In this document: positions 54,735 to 64,000 of the stretch, piece after piece
Layout: the number at the start of each line of letters is the position of its first letter
Numbering within the stretch: position 1 is the stretch's first letter
From: Poa pratensis
Taxonomy: Eukaryota; Streptophyta; Magnoliopsida; Poales; Poaceae
Assembly: GCA_947311845.1 (NCBI GenBank)
Contig: CAMZMU010000020.1
Location: forward strand, 36,183,398 to 36,247,397
Length of the DNA: 64,000 bases
Direction of reading: 5' to 3'
Made by a program: the position numbers and the translations under genes
The notes under the pieces: generated by a model
What the model was told of the DNA's origin: nothing
The model's input: the letters and a program-made list of their open reading frames with translations, nothing else
The model's database searches: none

Positions 54735-56642
54735 GTGCTTGAACTTGGAGAAGCCAAGAAAGCGACCATTCTATGGCCAAAGGAATTCATCGTGCTTCCG
54801 AACTGGCAGCCAAGGCCATCGACTCCTCACCAGTCTCCAGCGCAACAGTCCTCTTCACCGCCTCAGCATTCTCCAGCGCAACAGTCCTCTTCACCGCCTC
54901 ACCAGTCTCCAGCGCAGCCGTCTCCCCCCCCCCCGCCGCCGCGTCAGCCGTTTCCGCCCACCGCTCGTACTATGAGGGGTAAGCGATCACCGAAACGTAA
55001 AAGGTCGCCCCTCCCAACAGTACCTCATAAGAATCCCATTAGACCTTATGACAGGACTGTAGCGGAAAACGCCGCGGAGGTGGCTGCCTACAATAAGGCT
55101 TTTTTTGCACCAAAAAGCCGAGCAGAAAGGGTATACGATGAAAAATCCAAAAAGTGGGCTAAGTCCTTCCTTGCGCAGCCATCCCAATATCGATGAATCT
55201 GCAATCTGACTATGGTCGTGAACTTAGTAAGCTAGCACGTGCCCAGTCTGAGCAGGACAAGGAAAGAAGAGCAAAAAGCGGGAAACAAATTGCCCAGCTC
55301 GGACAGCAGAAAAATCAATCGGTCCCCCCGCTCATAGTGTGTTCCGATATCGACAAGGACTTCAGAGCCGATATGGATAAGGACCTGCAATTATTGGACC
55401 CCAGAGCCATACCTGCTGCTAGAGAACAGGGTATCACTGTATCGCAGGCCATGGAAAATGCTATCGCCATGGGTATGACTCTTGGTCAACTTTTAGGCTA
55501 TGAAGATCAGCCAATGTTAGAGATAGCACGGAAATATGTCACAGGGGAGTCTATGGTCAGTAATGAGGAGCTCACGCGTCTATCAACACATATGCGAAAT
55601 CTGCACGACTGGTACATGGTGCACACATCAAAGAAGGCGCGAAGGAGTGGATTGCGGTGGACGTTCGAGTGGAGCATTTCTTCAAACCTTACGGTATACA
55701 GGTTCATAATGTGACTGATACTGTGTTTCAGTTATTCAATCAGCGCGCCCTCGACAAATCTATCCTCAGTTGCTATTGTCTGTAAGTGATTTATTTTCGT
55801 AATTAAGTCTCTAGCTCAGGTTCATTGCCTGTATTATATTATCCTGACTATATATATATCCTTTTGTACGCTATTATGTAGAATGAAGATGATGGAATGC
55901 AAAACATCTAGACATTATGAGTTGGGTTCGTTGACCCATATATCGTTAATGAACATACGTTACGCAATCACCCAGAGACGTGGAGCATGACCTGACCACC
56001 TTTTTAATCAAGCAAAACTTCTGTACGGAAATACTATTTCCTTACAACTTCAAGTGAGTGTTTCTGTCTTGTACATATTTTTATTTGGCTTTCTCGATGT
56101 TAAGTGTAATTGATGAGCTATGCATGTCTGCTTTATGTAAACGTCCGCAGGTTCCACTGGATTCTGCTAAGCATTCAAGTTGACAAGTCCATAGTTGAAG
56201 CATACGACTCATTAAGTTGGGACCAGCGACGTGGACCGAAATGAAAGAAATGCTCAATAAGTAATTTCAATCATTATCGCATTATATCGGCCTCTTTCGT
56301 TCGTTTCCTGATATAAGTAATTAATAACTCCTTTGTTCATTTTTTTGGCCAAAGCAGGTGTTGGACACTATTCAAACAGAATGTACAAGGTCCATTAAAA
56401 ATGAGCTAACTTATATATCGGTGAAAAGTCCGCAGCAGCCACCGGGGAGTAATTTATGTGGATTCTACGTTTGCGAGTTCATTCGCGAGTTGACCTCTGA
56501 GCGGAGAACAACTTCTTTGAGCAAAATGCGGGAGAAGCTCGCCCCAGAACAGCGCATACGAGCAATTCAAGAGGAATTGGCGGGATTTCTGCTTAGGGAG
56601 GTCATCGATGAAAGGGGAGAACATTATGCTTGCGGACGATGA
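54735..56642 (+). pseudogene. C-terminal CACTA protein with Ulp1-type cysteine protease domain, broken
   Basis: The stretch includes VLELGEAKKATILWPKEFIVLP and a proline repeat (HQSPAQQSSSPP three times, about 54830-54930). A basic linker KRSPKRKRS and NPIRPYDRTVAENAAEVAAYN end at TGA 55194-55196, where the frame changes to LQSDYGRELSKLARAQ. The next part has EQGITVSQAMENAIAMGMTLGQLLGYED, then exons giving EWIAVDVRVEHFFKPYG, FHWILLSIQVDKSIVEAYDS (catalytic His and Asp) and, at 56358-56642, PPGSNLCGFYVCEFI (catalytic Cys). These are peptidase C48 (Ulp1/SUMO protease-like) motifs. Stops and shifts disable the whole. Its role in CACTA transposition is not established. Confidence 0.65.
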
Positions 56643-56895
56643 ACTACATATGTGATCTATCTCCATGTAATTAAATAGTTGTATTCTCGCAAGAGATCGA
56701 ATATTAATTATATATGCATCAACGTGTACTGTGTATATAGTAGAGCGTATAATATGCGTACGGAAACGATGGAGAGCACGTCGGCGATGCGAAGAAGGGG
56801 GAGACGACGGAGGCACCGGCGAGAGGGGCACCGGCGAGAGAGAGGGGCACCGGCGAGAGGGAGACCCTAAACCCTAAATACAAAAAAAAAACTCA

Positions 56896-57030
56896 TTGGT
56901 CCCGGTTCGTAACACGAACCGGGACCAATGAGTCTCCCCCCACGCCCAGACATGAACCGGGACCAGCATTCGTCCCGATTGGCTGGTCCCGGTTCGGGAA
57001 CCGGGACGGATGGCCCAACGAAACCGGGAC
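56896..57030. repeat. CACTA right subterminal palindromes
   Basis: CATTGGTCCCGGTTCGTAAC and its complement form a hairpin at about 56896-56932, followed by further GGTCCCGGTTCGG and CCGGGAC copies before the right end at 57053. They mirror the left cluster. Confidence 0.82.
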
Positions 57031-57056
57031 CATAGGCCAGTTTTCTACCAGTGAAA

Positions 57057-58244
57057 TATTAGCTGCATTTACATACAACGCCAATTGCAAGGTACTCAGC
57101 ATTAGACGAAAGCAAATTACTCCATGTTCTTAATACTCAGCCAATAAGATTCATTGATTTCTCATTAAAGCCACTAAGACACACTGACTCTCTAGGAATG
57201 CAAGAATTATACTGTATTCCGAGAGGTAATTCACAATGGATTTTTCCTATGCTTTTCTTCGAAGTTGATTTTTCCTATGTAGATGCACACTGTCCATGTT
57301 CTGCAGCAACCTTGGTGCAACGAAGCAATAGCAAAATGAACTGACGCGGCAACAACTAAATTCTCACCTTAATTTGCAGAATATTAAACTCACGCGACAT
57401 CAACCATGTCAAACACACCTAAAGCAACCTTAAAAAAGGCCACGGGTGCTCACTTTGTGTATGTTTTTTTGACATATATCCCTGCTTTATACTCCATAGA
57501 GTATTACGGATTTGGGCTTAAGCAAACCCATATAGTACAGTCGGGGTACAACAGGCATACCAGAAACAATAATACAGCCTTGAGACAACTTGTGTCACAA
57601 ACATACAGTCATGCATGGAAAGACATCGCGCGTCCTAAAGAACCATCCGGATTACCACGCAGGCAAGCAGCACCTGCATACGTAATGCGACTACATTGCC
57701 GCTAACCAATAGCCAGGTCGTCGATGACTAACAGGAGCACTGGCTGCTACCAGCAATGGCGAGTTTGAGCAGGAGCGAAGACCTCCAACAGAACCAAAAG
57801 AGGTTTAGAAGGAAGAAGACAACGCCTGCACCAGGACCAGGTGTCCCAAAACCCGGCGGCACCATAAGATAAATAGAATCGCACTCACCGTCCGGCAGAC
57901 CATAAGAGAGGAAGGATGGACGCTTCAATATGCAGAAATAGGCTTAAGCTGTGGGGACATTTTTTTTCGTGATAATTGCATGGCGCCTGATTGCTTACTT
58001 CAATGCATAATTACACCATTGCAGAGGTTGAAACGTTGGCTTCGTGATGTTGAATGGGAAGTTCAGGCGATTGAAAAAAAGGTGTGGATAATAGTAGATT
58101 TAGATATATTTTTTGAGCTGAGTTGGCAGAGTTGAAAACATGTGGCAGCCTAGGATTACTCAAGGATGCTTGATGAAGTGGACACCTTTCATGTTGAGAG
58201 AAATCATTGTAGTGGGTCATTGCTATTTAGATATAGAATATTGT
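57057..58244. other. Unassigned DNA between the CACTA and the Copia cluster
   Basis: No gene recognised. A plus-strand frame of 99 codons (57406-57705) and a minus-strand frame (57928-57728) have no domain. No transposon ends are clear. Confidence 0.35.
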
Positions 58245-59021
58245 TGTAGGAGATATGCCCTAGAGGCAAATAAATATTAAGTATTTATTGCAATATCTCA
58301 TTAAGTTTATAATAAGTTTTTATACCATGCTATAACTGTATTAATCGGAATTGTTAATACACGTGTGATATGTAAACAAACCAGAGTCCCTAGTATATTA
58401 TAAACGAAAGTTCTTCCATAACCAAACACCAATAAAACAAAATTTGTGTTGCTATTTTGGTGATTTACGAAAATTAGTTTTTCGGAGAAAAAATTAATGG
58501 AAGAAAATGAAAGCTTGAATAAGGTAATTGACCTTGTGTCCATAAAGTATTGAGTATCGCAACGGAATATGTTCCGGAAACAAAACTCTACTAATGGAAA
58601 TGAAATTGATCATAAAGATCATAGCATTTCAATAGAAAGTTTTCTTAAAATTGTAGGCATCAAGAATATTCACTGTCAGGTTACAGATCAATATTCATGA
58701 TTTACTAGCCATGTTATTAGAACAAAAGGGCACCTACGAACTACGAAGAAAATTTCATTGAGTCAAAGAAGATTACTCAATTTCCTGTATAAAAGGTTAT
58801 ATGTGAAGAATGAAACTTTGAGAAGGGCATGAAGCTAATTTTGTCATGAAGAAAGTCTTGGACAAAATCAAATTGTTGACTACATATATGTACACATGCT
58901 TATGCCTGTTGGATTTGTATTAGTAGGGGACTGATACATCGTAACTTGAATTTTTGAATTGATAAAAGATCAATGATTTTGAAATTAACCAAAATATCGA
59001 AAGGAATTATATTTGTATATA

Positions 59022-59150
59022 ATTTGAGTGGGAGTCGAATAAGCTTGCCAAAACGAGTATGTAAAAGACATATTTTTGAGTGGGAGCTTGATGAGCTACT
59101 GCGTCATAAATGTGACTGACATTTTGAGTGGGAGCTTGATCATATCCTTA
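59022..59150 (+). repeat. Three repeats of TTTGAGTGGGAG in the decayed Copia element
   Basis: TTTGAGTGGGAG followed by similar spacers (about 60 bases, with GACAT or GCTTGAT) occurs three times. The motif resembles the polypurine tract before the LTR at 60087. Confidence 0.45.
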
Positions 59151-60086
59151 TATGTAAATGACATATTATGGATGGTACTAGTAGAAATTAATTAGGATCA
59201 ATTATGAATTGTGGTGAAGTTAAATATGATTTTAAACGTTGACATCTATTTTAGATAGATAAAGAGTTTTAAAATAAGAGTCGAGATGTTATTCCTAGAT
59301 TAGATTCTGATGAGTCAGAATAGAACGAGTCAAGGAAGAAAGTTCCTGGAAAATCTGGATAAAACATTTAGTAGATCCCTACACGATAAAAGTGGTTAGA
59401 AGATATGTTGCATTCCTATGCCATTACAATAGGCAGCAAAATATAAAACCATGTTATGTACTCGACATAAAGTGATCCATGTTCTTGTGAGAAGAACAAA
59501 GTGCATAAGCGAATTTGTTGAAATTTGCTGATAGGTATATTCTCGGTATTTTAGAAAAAATGAGAATATGCATTTCAAGTCTGTAAAGGACGGTGAACTA
59601 AATTGTAAATGTTACATTAAGAGTTTAGACACCAACCTAGATGACTGAAAAGATCGAAATAAGTAGAAAGCTGGGTAAGACATGATATGATTGGCAATTC
59701 ACTATTAGATCTACATAGGTATAGAAGTATATAGATACTGTGAAAATAATATACATATGATGATTGGTAGAGGAAAATCAGTTCTCCGACGAAGTGTATT
59801 TCTAATGCACTTGGCTGATTAAAGAATCAGATTAAGCGCAGGGAAACAAAAGTCTCACTTAGTCACCAATAGTGTATGTAGTTGAATGTTATCGTGGTAA
59901 CAGGAATGATGCCAAATTAGGTGACATCAATGATTCGCAAAGAACATACAGATCTGTATGGTACAGACCGTTGATGAAACCTCTTCCACAAGCAGAGCAT
60001 GACCAGATATGCTTATAAAGATGAGACGCAATGATTAGATAGTAAAATGCAGCTAGTTTATTTGTACTCTAGTGCAAGTGGGAGAC

Positions 60087-61796
60087 TGTAGGAGATATGC
60101 CCTAGAGGCAAATAAATATTAAGTATTTATTGGAATATCTCATTAAGTTTATAATAACTTTTTATACCATGCTATAACTGTATTAATCGAAATTGTTAAT
60201 ACACGTGTGGTATGTAAACAAACCAGAGTCCCTAGTAAGGCTCTATACAAACTAGTTCATTGGTCAACAGATGATCGAGATTTCTGATCATGGATATTTA
60301 TGTCGATTGACAATGAGGTCAGTTTATTAGTGGAATAAGATGATGGACATACCCAACAAAGTATTGCAATAGGATCGTGTCACAAAGTTCATTGTTGCAA
60401 TAGGTAGGTAATGTGGTAGCCTATTCCTCAGACCGTGAGATCGTATTTAATCACTATCACCGGAGGGTACTTTGAGTGCATCAATCGTCAGACCATAAAT
60501 GGGTGACTAAAAAGGTGTACCTCAGGTATTCCAAAAGGGTACGTTGAGGCATATGGATCGAGAGCGAGATTTGTTCATCTGCATGACGGAAAGATACTCT
60601 GGGCCCACTCGGTGAGATTACATCTATAAAGCTACGCAGCGTATGAGTAGGTCATGGAGATGTAATATCACAGAACGAGTTAAGTAGCTCTTGTCGGTAA
60701 CGAGATAAGACAAAGCATAGGATGTTAATGATCGTATCTCAGACAAGGATAGTATCGAAGGAAACAAAAGGAATGGATATCCATGTTAATGGTTCAACGA
60801 TGATTATTTGTGGAATGCACAGGGATCGTCATAGGCATCCAGGTCTCACTGACGGTTATTGGCGAGCGAGGGGTCTCGACCATGTCTGGAGTATTCTCGA
60901 ACCGTAGGGTAACACACTTAAGGTCTTGACGACGCTTGGAGATCGTTTTGAAAACATCGGAATCATAGAAGTGAAGAGACCCCGGAAGGGTTCCGGGAGA
61001 GACCGAAGAAAGTTCGGATGGTCCGGAAGTTGTTACGGAGCCACGGGAGATTAAATAATATGCAAATATATTAATTAATGAATTATATATATTTAAATAT
61101 TAATTTAATAATAAATTAAAGAGGAAAAATGGCAGCCCACCTTATTGGGCCAACCCTGGATGGGAAGGCCCAAGAGGGGGCAGCCACACCCCACAAGGGA
61201 GGGGGCGGGTGGGCCGAATAGGGCCCATGGCCACCACGGCCAGGGTGGCCGGCGCACCCCCCCTCCCCTCTCCTCTTTTGTTTAGTCCCACATGGGGGAG
61301 CTAAGGAGAAGGGCACACCCCTTCTCCATATATAAACTGAGGCATATTAATTGTTTTAATATACAATAAATCCTCTTGGTCGAGGTAATCCCTCCACCCC
61401 CTTTCTCCCTATTCATCTTCCGTAAAGCGCGGTCCCCTATCAGGACTGCATATACGGGAGACTACTATACCGCAGTGCGTCGTCGTACTGCGGAATTCCA
61501 CCCAAAAGTTCTACTTCCGCAATCCCGTGTGCGAGTACTCGGAGGTGCTGCACTTGCGGCGCCAGGGGCGTCATCATCGCGCTGTCTTCGTCTTCGTCAC
61601 CCGAGGCTTCGCGACCTTGAGGTCGGCTACATGTTCGACTACACCGTCAATGTTCTCTCGAACGTAACGCTTTTCGGTCTACAAGAGGTATGTTACCGAA
61701 TCCTTCCCGTTACCGCATTACTAGTAGATAGATCCTGGCTAAGTTTTGGTGTACGCTAGTTAGAAAAATTATTGTTTTCTGCTGCGAACCCCTTCA
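60087..61796 (+). repeat. Full Copia LTR (1.7 kb) shared by two internal regions
   Basis: TGTAGGAGATATGCCC to CCCCTTCA. It is preceded by the purine tract of one element and followed by a primer-binding site (61798-61810), so it is both a 3' LTR and a 5' LTR. It has a TATATATAAACTG promoter-like box at about 61327-61337. GC-rich frames near 61116-61316 have no meaning as genes. Confidence 0.75.
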
Positions 61797-61797
61797 G

Positions 61798-61810
61798 TGG
61801 TATCAGAGCC
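61798..61810 (+). other. Primer-binding site after the shared LTR (initiator-Met tRNA)
   Basis: TGGTATCAGAGCC one base after the LTR end, the start of a second Copia internal region. Confidence 0.8.
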
Positions 61811-62372
61811 GATCTACGCGTAGTATTGCTGGTACGGTTAGAACACATGTTGAATGTGGGCATCGATCTTATAATTGTTACCCTCTAGCGTGCACTTGTG
61901 TATGCCGACGGCATTGAGTTAATGAAGCGGCCCGAACCGACCTTACGCGTACGCTTACGCGAAACTGGTTCCGCAACACATATGGCTTGTACCATATATG
62001 CGGCTGGCGGGTGTGTGTCTCTCTCTCAATAGACGGCATAGCATTTTCAATGGAGGGCCCGAAAGGGATATAAAATAGACAATTGTTCGATCGGTGTTAT
62101 GGTTGAAGTTCGCAAGTAAGAAACGGTTCTCTTGCGAAAGCCATAGCAGCCACGTAAAATTGCAAAAGGATAAAGTAGAAACGTCAAACTTTGTTTTGCA
62201 GAGGCATGGTTAATGTGGTATGGTCACGGTAAGTTTTACGAATTGTTCAAACTGTCGGCACGAGGAGGCGCCGTGGACTTTGGCGCCATGCCAGGGTGCG
62301 TGATCAAGATCAAGGCGCAAGACCATATCACATCGCACATTATTATTTTTATGATATTTGTGTTGTGTGCAT
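61811..62372 (+). other. Copia leader, cut short by another LTR
   Basis: Typical Angela-like leader with GCGAAACTGGTTCCG and GCGGCTGGCGGGTGTG. No gag start is reached before a different LTR begins at 62373. Confidence 0.55.
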
Positions 62373-63241
62373 TGTTGGATGTATGCCCAAAAGGCAATAA
62401 AGTTTAACATCTGATTCATAATTATGCTTCATGATTCTATGCTATAACTACGGTGACTCCTGAATATGTGATTTAGAGGAAAACTCATTCGCACGTGTAG
62501 AGACATGAACAGAATAAAGTATACCCTAGTCTTACCTTTTAGACTAATTCGTTGATTGCTTGAGACCACGTTTTCCTGGTCTGGGACATTGTTTATGTCA
62601 GCGTCAATGAGTGGCATATTGTTGGTGGAAACAATATGGCTGGGTAGACCCAAATCATTGATATGCTAAGAAGATTCCAAAGTGTTTTTTGTCCTTAGTG
62701 CAATATCGCAGATGGTTATTATATGACATGTCCTTAGACCATGAGGTTATTAGGGTTATGTATACTAGAAGAATTACTTTGGTACTGTCAACCATCACGA
62801 CCGTAACTGGGTGATCATAACGGCAGTCACTGGGTGATTCTGAAGGTGTGCATATATCCTAATGTTTCAAGATGGAAAATTACTCCTCTGTCAAAAGAGA
62901 GATACATCCAGGGATCACTCGGTGTGTATGATATCCAATATGTTCTGCAGATAATGCATGATGAAGTTACATCATGTGGGATATCGGATTACGGGAACGA
63001 GAAAAAGGAAACTTACCGATAACGAAATAGACAAAGATATAGTGAATCAGGGATTGATTCATGGAAATATCAGGAATACTTTATCTCGGGTAAGTTCAGT
63101 ATCATGATTAATGGGAATGACGAATTAATAATCAAAAGGTTTAACAGAGTGTCATTCGCATAATGGTAGCAGTTATTCAGGTAGCCCATGTACCTGACCC
63201 TGGCCGGTGATTAGATGGAAACATCTAATTATAGCAACACG
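62373..63241 (+). repeat. Truncated Copia LTR of a second subfamily
   Basis: Starts TGTTGGATGTATGCCC and follows the left-edge LTR (3669-1629, read on the minus strand) in order of motifs, such as CTGACCCTGGCCGGTGATTAGAT against CTGACCCTGACCGGTGATTAGAT. It breaks off at 63241, where CACTAG begins. Confidence 0.6.
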
Positions 63242-63480
63242 CACTAGTACAGAACGACACATAGCATACCCCTCTATGGAAACGGTAGAACAAAGACAAC
63301 AGACTTTCTACAGTATGCGTCACAATGGACACGGTTAATAGAAAGTGCATGTCTCGCGCGCGACACAATGGCAACGGACAAAAAAAATCTAACCGTAGCT
63401 GATATATCTGTGACGGTTAAAAAATACATCCGTATGCAATTAAACCTCGATTCAATAAATAGTCTCGACCGCGGAACCCT
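63242..63480 (+). mobile_element. Possible CACTA end fragment
   Basis: CACTAGTACAG at 63242 resembles a CACTA terminus and is followed by repeated CACAATGG..ACGG motifs that could be subterminal repeats. There is no matching right end or 3-bp duplication in view, so the call is weak. Confidence 0.3.
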
Positions 63481-63790
63481 AAGTCCACGCACAAGTCCTC
63501 TACCTTATCCTCTCCCACAGCCGCCCACCTCCTTCGTTCCCCTCTCCACCCACCACCTCCTCTCACATATCTCGCCACTGCCGGCATCGGCAGGCCGTCG
63601 CCGTCGATGAGGTAACACGTCTGACGAGATCGACTCAAGGAAGGAAGGTGGAGCTGTTGCCGGAGCGGCGGCGCTGGAGGTTCTCGCAGATCCAAGTGTG
63701 TCGGCACAATGGATCTGGAGCAGCGGCGGTACTGGCTGGAGAGCACACGCGCGTAGGAGGCGGGCATGGATCCAGCCAGCCAGCAGCGCG

Positions 63791-64000
63791 ATGTCCTCTG
63801 TTTCCTCCGTGCCGCTCCTCCTCGCGGTCACCATCGTCCTCGCCGCATGCCGCAGCGCTGCGCCACCAGGCACGCATGTGACGCGCGTCCCCGGCTTCGA
63901 GGGCGCAATCCCGTCCAAGCACTACGCCATCTTGCTCTGGCTCCACGGCGGGCCTGGGTGCTCAAGCTTCGACTGCTTTATCTACGAGTATGGTGCGTTC
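63791..64000 (+). CDS. Second serine carboxypeptidase-like gene, 5' part with internal deletion, runs off the edge
   Basis: The ATG at 63791 opens MSSVSSVPLLLAVTIVLAAC, a signal peptide, followed by HVTRVPGFEGAIPSKHYA and then directly ILLWLHGGPGCSSFDCFIYEYGAF. GFEG..P and LWLxGGPGCSSF are hallmarks of peptidase family S10, and the GFEGA start differs from the SCPL51-type gene at 42644. In family members about 30 residues (GYV.VDE...LFYYF) separate the two parts. They are missing here, so either an exon was lost or an intron is hidden; no GT-AG pair is seen in the 66 bases. The frame is open to the window end. The catalytic residues lie outside. The leader (63480-63790) is GC-rich with accidental frames. 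Confidence 0.65.
   Translation, partial: MSSVSSVPLLLAVTIVLAACRSAAPPGTHVTRVPGFEGAIPSKHYAILLWLHGGPGCSSFDCFIYEYGAF

Larger units (their letters stand above)
47807..57053 (+). mobile_element. CACTA DNA transposon (Caspar-like), internally rearranged
   Basis: Ends are CACTAGTAGAAAAACCACC at the left and CACTGGTAGAAAACTGGCC (complement) at the right, with the 3-bp flank AAA on both sides (47804-47806, 57054-57056). Subterminal zones are packed with the palindrome TTGGTCCCGGTTCGTG/ACGAACCGGGACCAA. The interior has a TNP2 transposase remnant (48352-50268), a foreign block with its own promoter-like start (about 50290-50930), a SINE, a MITE fragment, a second palindrome zone, and a TNPA-like gene leading to a Ulp1-like domain (52961-56642). 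The palindromes in the middle suggest fusion of, or deletion between, two related elements. Confidence 0.85.
58245..61796 (+). mobile_element. Decayed Copia retrotransposon (Angela-like) with truncated 5' LTR
   Basis: A 151-base LTR start (58245-58395, TGTAGGAGATATGCCC) is followed by about 1.7 kb of badly decayed internal DNA and then by the purine tract AAGTGGGAGAC and a full LTR (60087-61796). The internal part has faint reverse-transcriptase traces (YVNDIL at about 59143-59160) but is full of stops. The 5' LTR breaks off exactly where it still matches the 3' LTR (CCCTAGTA), so most of the LTR, gag and part of pol were deleted. Confidence 0.7.

Overview
The window is a repeat-rich grass chromosome segment, most likely Triticeae (wheat, Aegilops or barley relatives). 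It holds Angela-like Copia LTRs, a Gypsy element primed by tRNA-Asp, a LARD-type element with 5.1-kb LTRs, a CACTA element with GGTCCCGGTTCG palindromes, CTCCCTCCGT Stowaway MITEs and Helitrons ending in CTAG. There is no bacterial or organellar signature. Family names are given from memory of the sequence types and were not checked against a repeat library.

Host genes are few. (1) A nine-exon minus-strand gene (about 11482 to 6019) encodes a plastid-type NAD(P)-binding Rossmann protein; its eighth intron contains a complete Helitron. (2) A plus-strand serine carboxypeptidase-like gene of the SCPL51 type (42644-45010, 11 exons) has one in-frame TAG. (3) A second, different carboxypeptidase-like gene begins at 63791, lacks a block of its N-terminal domain and runs off the right edge.

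The centre is a Russian-doll nest. A short non-autonomous LTR element (here 'element X', 11671-36787, TSD TTGTG) landed just upstream of the Rossmann gene and separates it from its former upstream DNA by 25 kb. X was hit twice. A minus-strand Helitron (11926-20663) sits in its 5' LTR and carries a Bowman-Birk inhibitor gene fragment, itself split by a young 7.0-kb Gypsy-like element (13032-20034, TSD CTGAC). A 13.5-kb LARD (21549-35012) sits in X's internal region, 6 nt after the start of a 575-codon ORF of unknown function. The LARD carries an antisense small-protein gene with its own TATA box.

To the right come a Stowaway MITE, a 2.9-kb Harbinger-like element (37687-40605) carrying Myb/SANT and viroplasmin-fold ORFs but no transposase seen, the carboxypeptidase gene, a 237-bp tandem duplication, a 1.7-kb LTR element with an IQ-motif protein (45519-47247, TSD TGAAC), a 9.2-kb rearranged CACTA (47807-57053, TSD AAA) with TNP2, TNPA-like and Ulp1-like remnants plus an inserted SINE, and finally decayed Copia elements that share one LTR (58245-62372). 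The left edge (1-3669) is the 5' part of a minus-strand Copia element.
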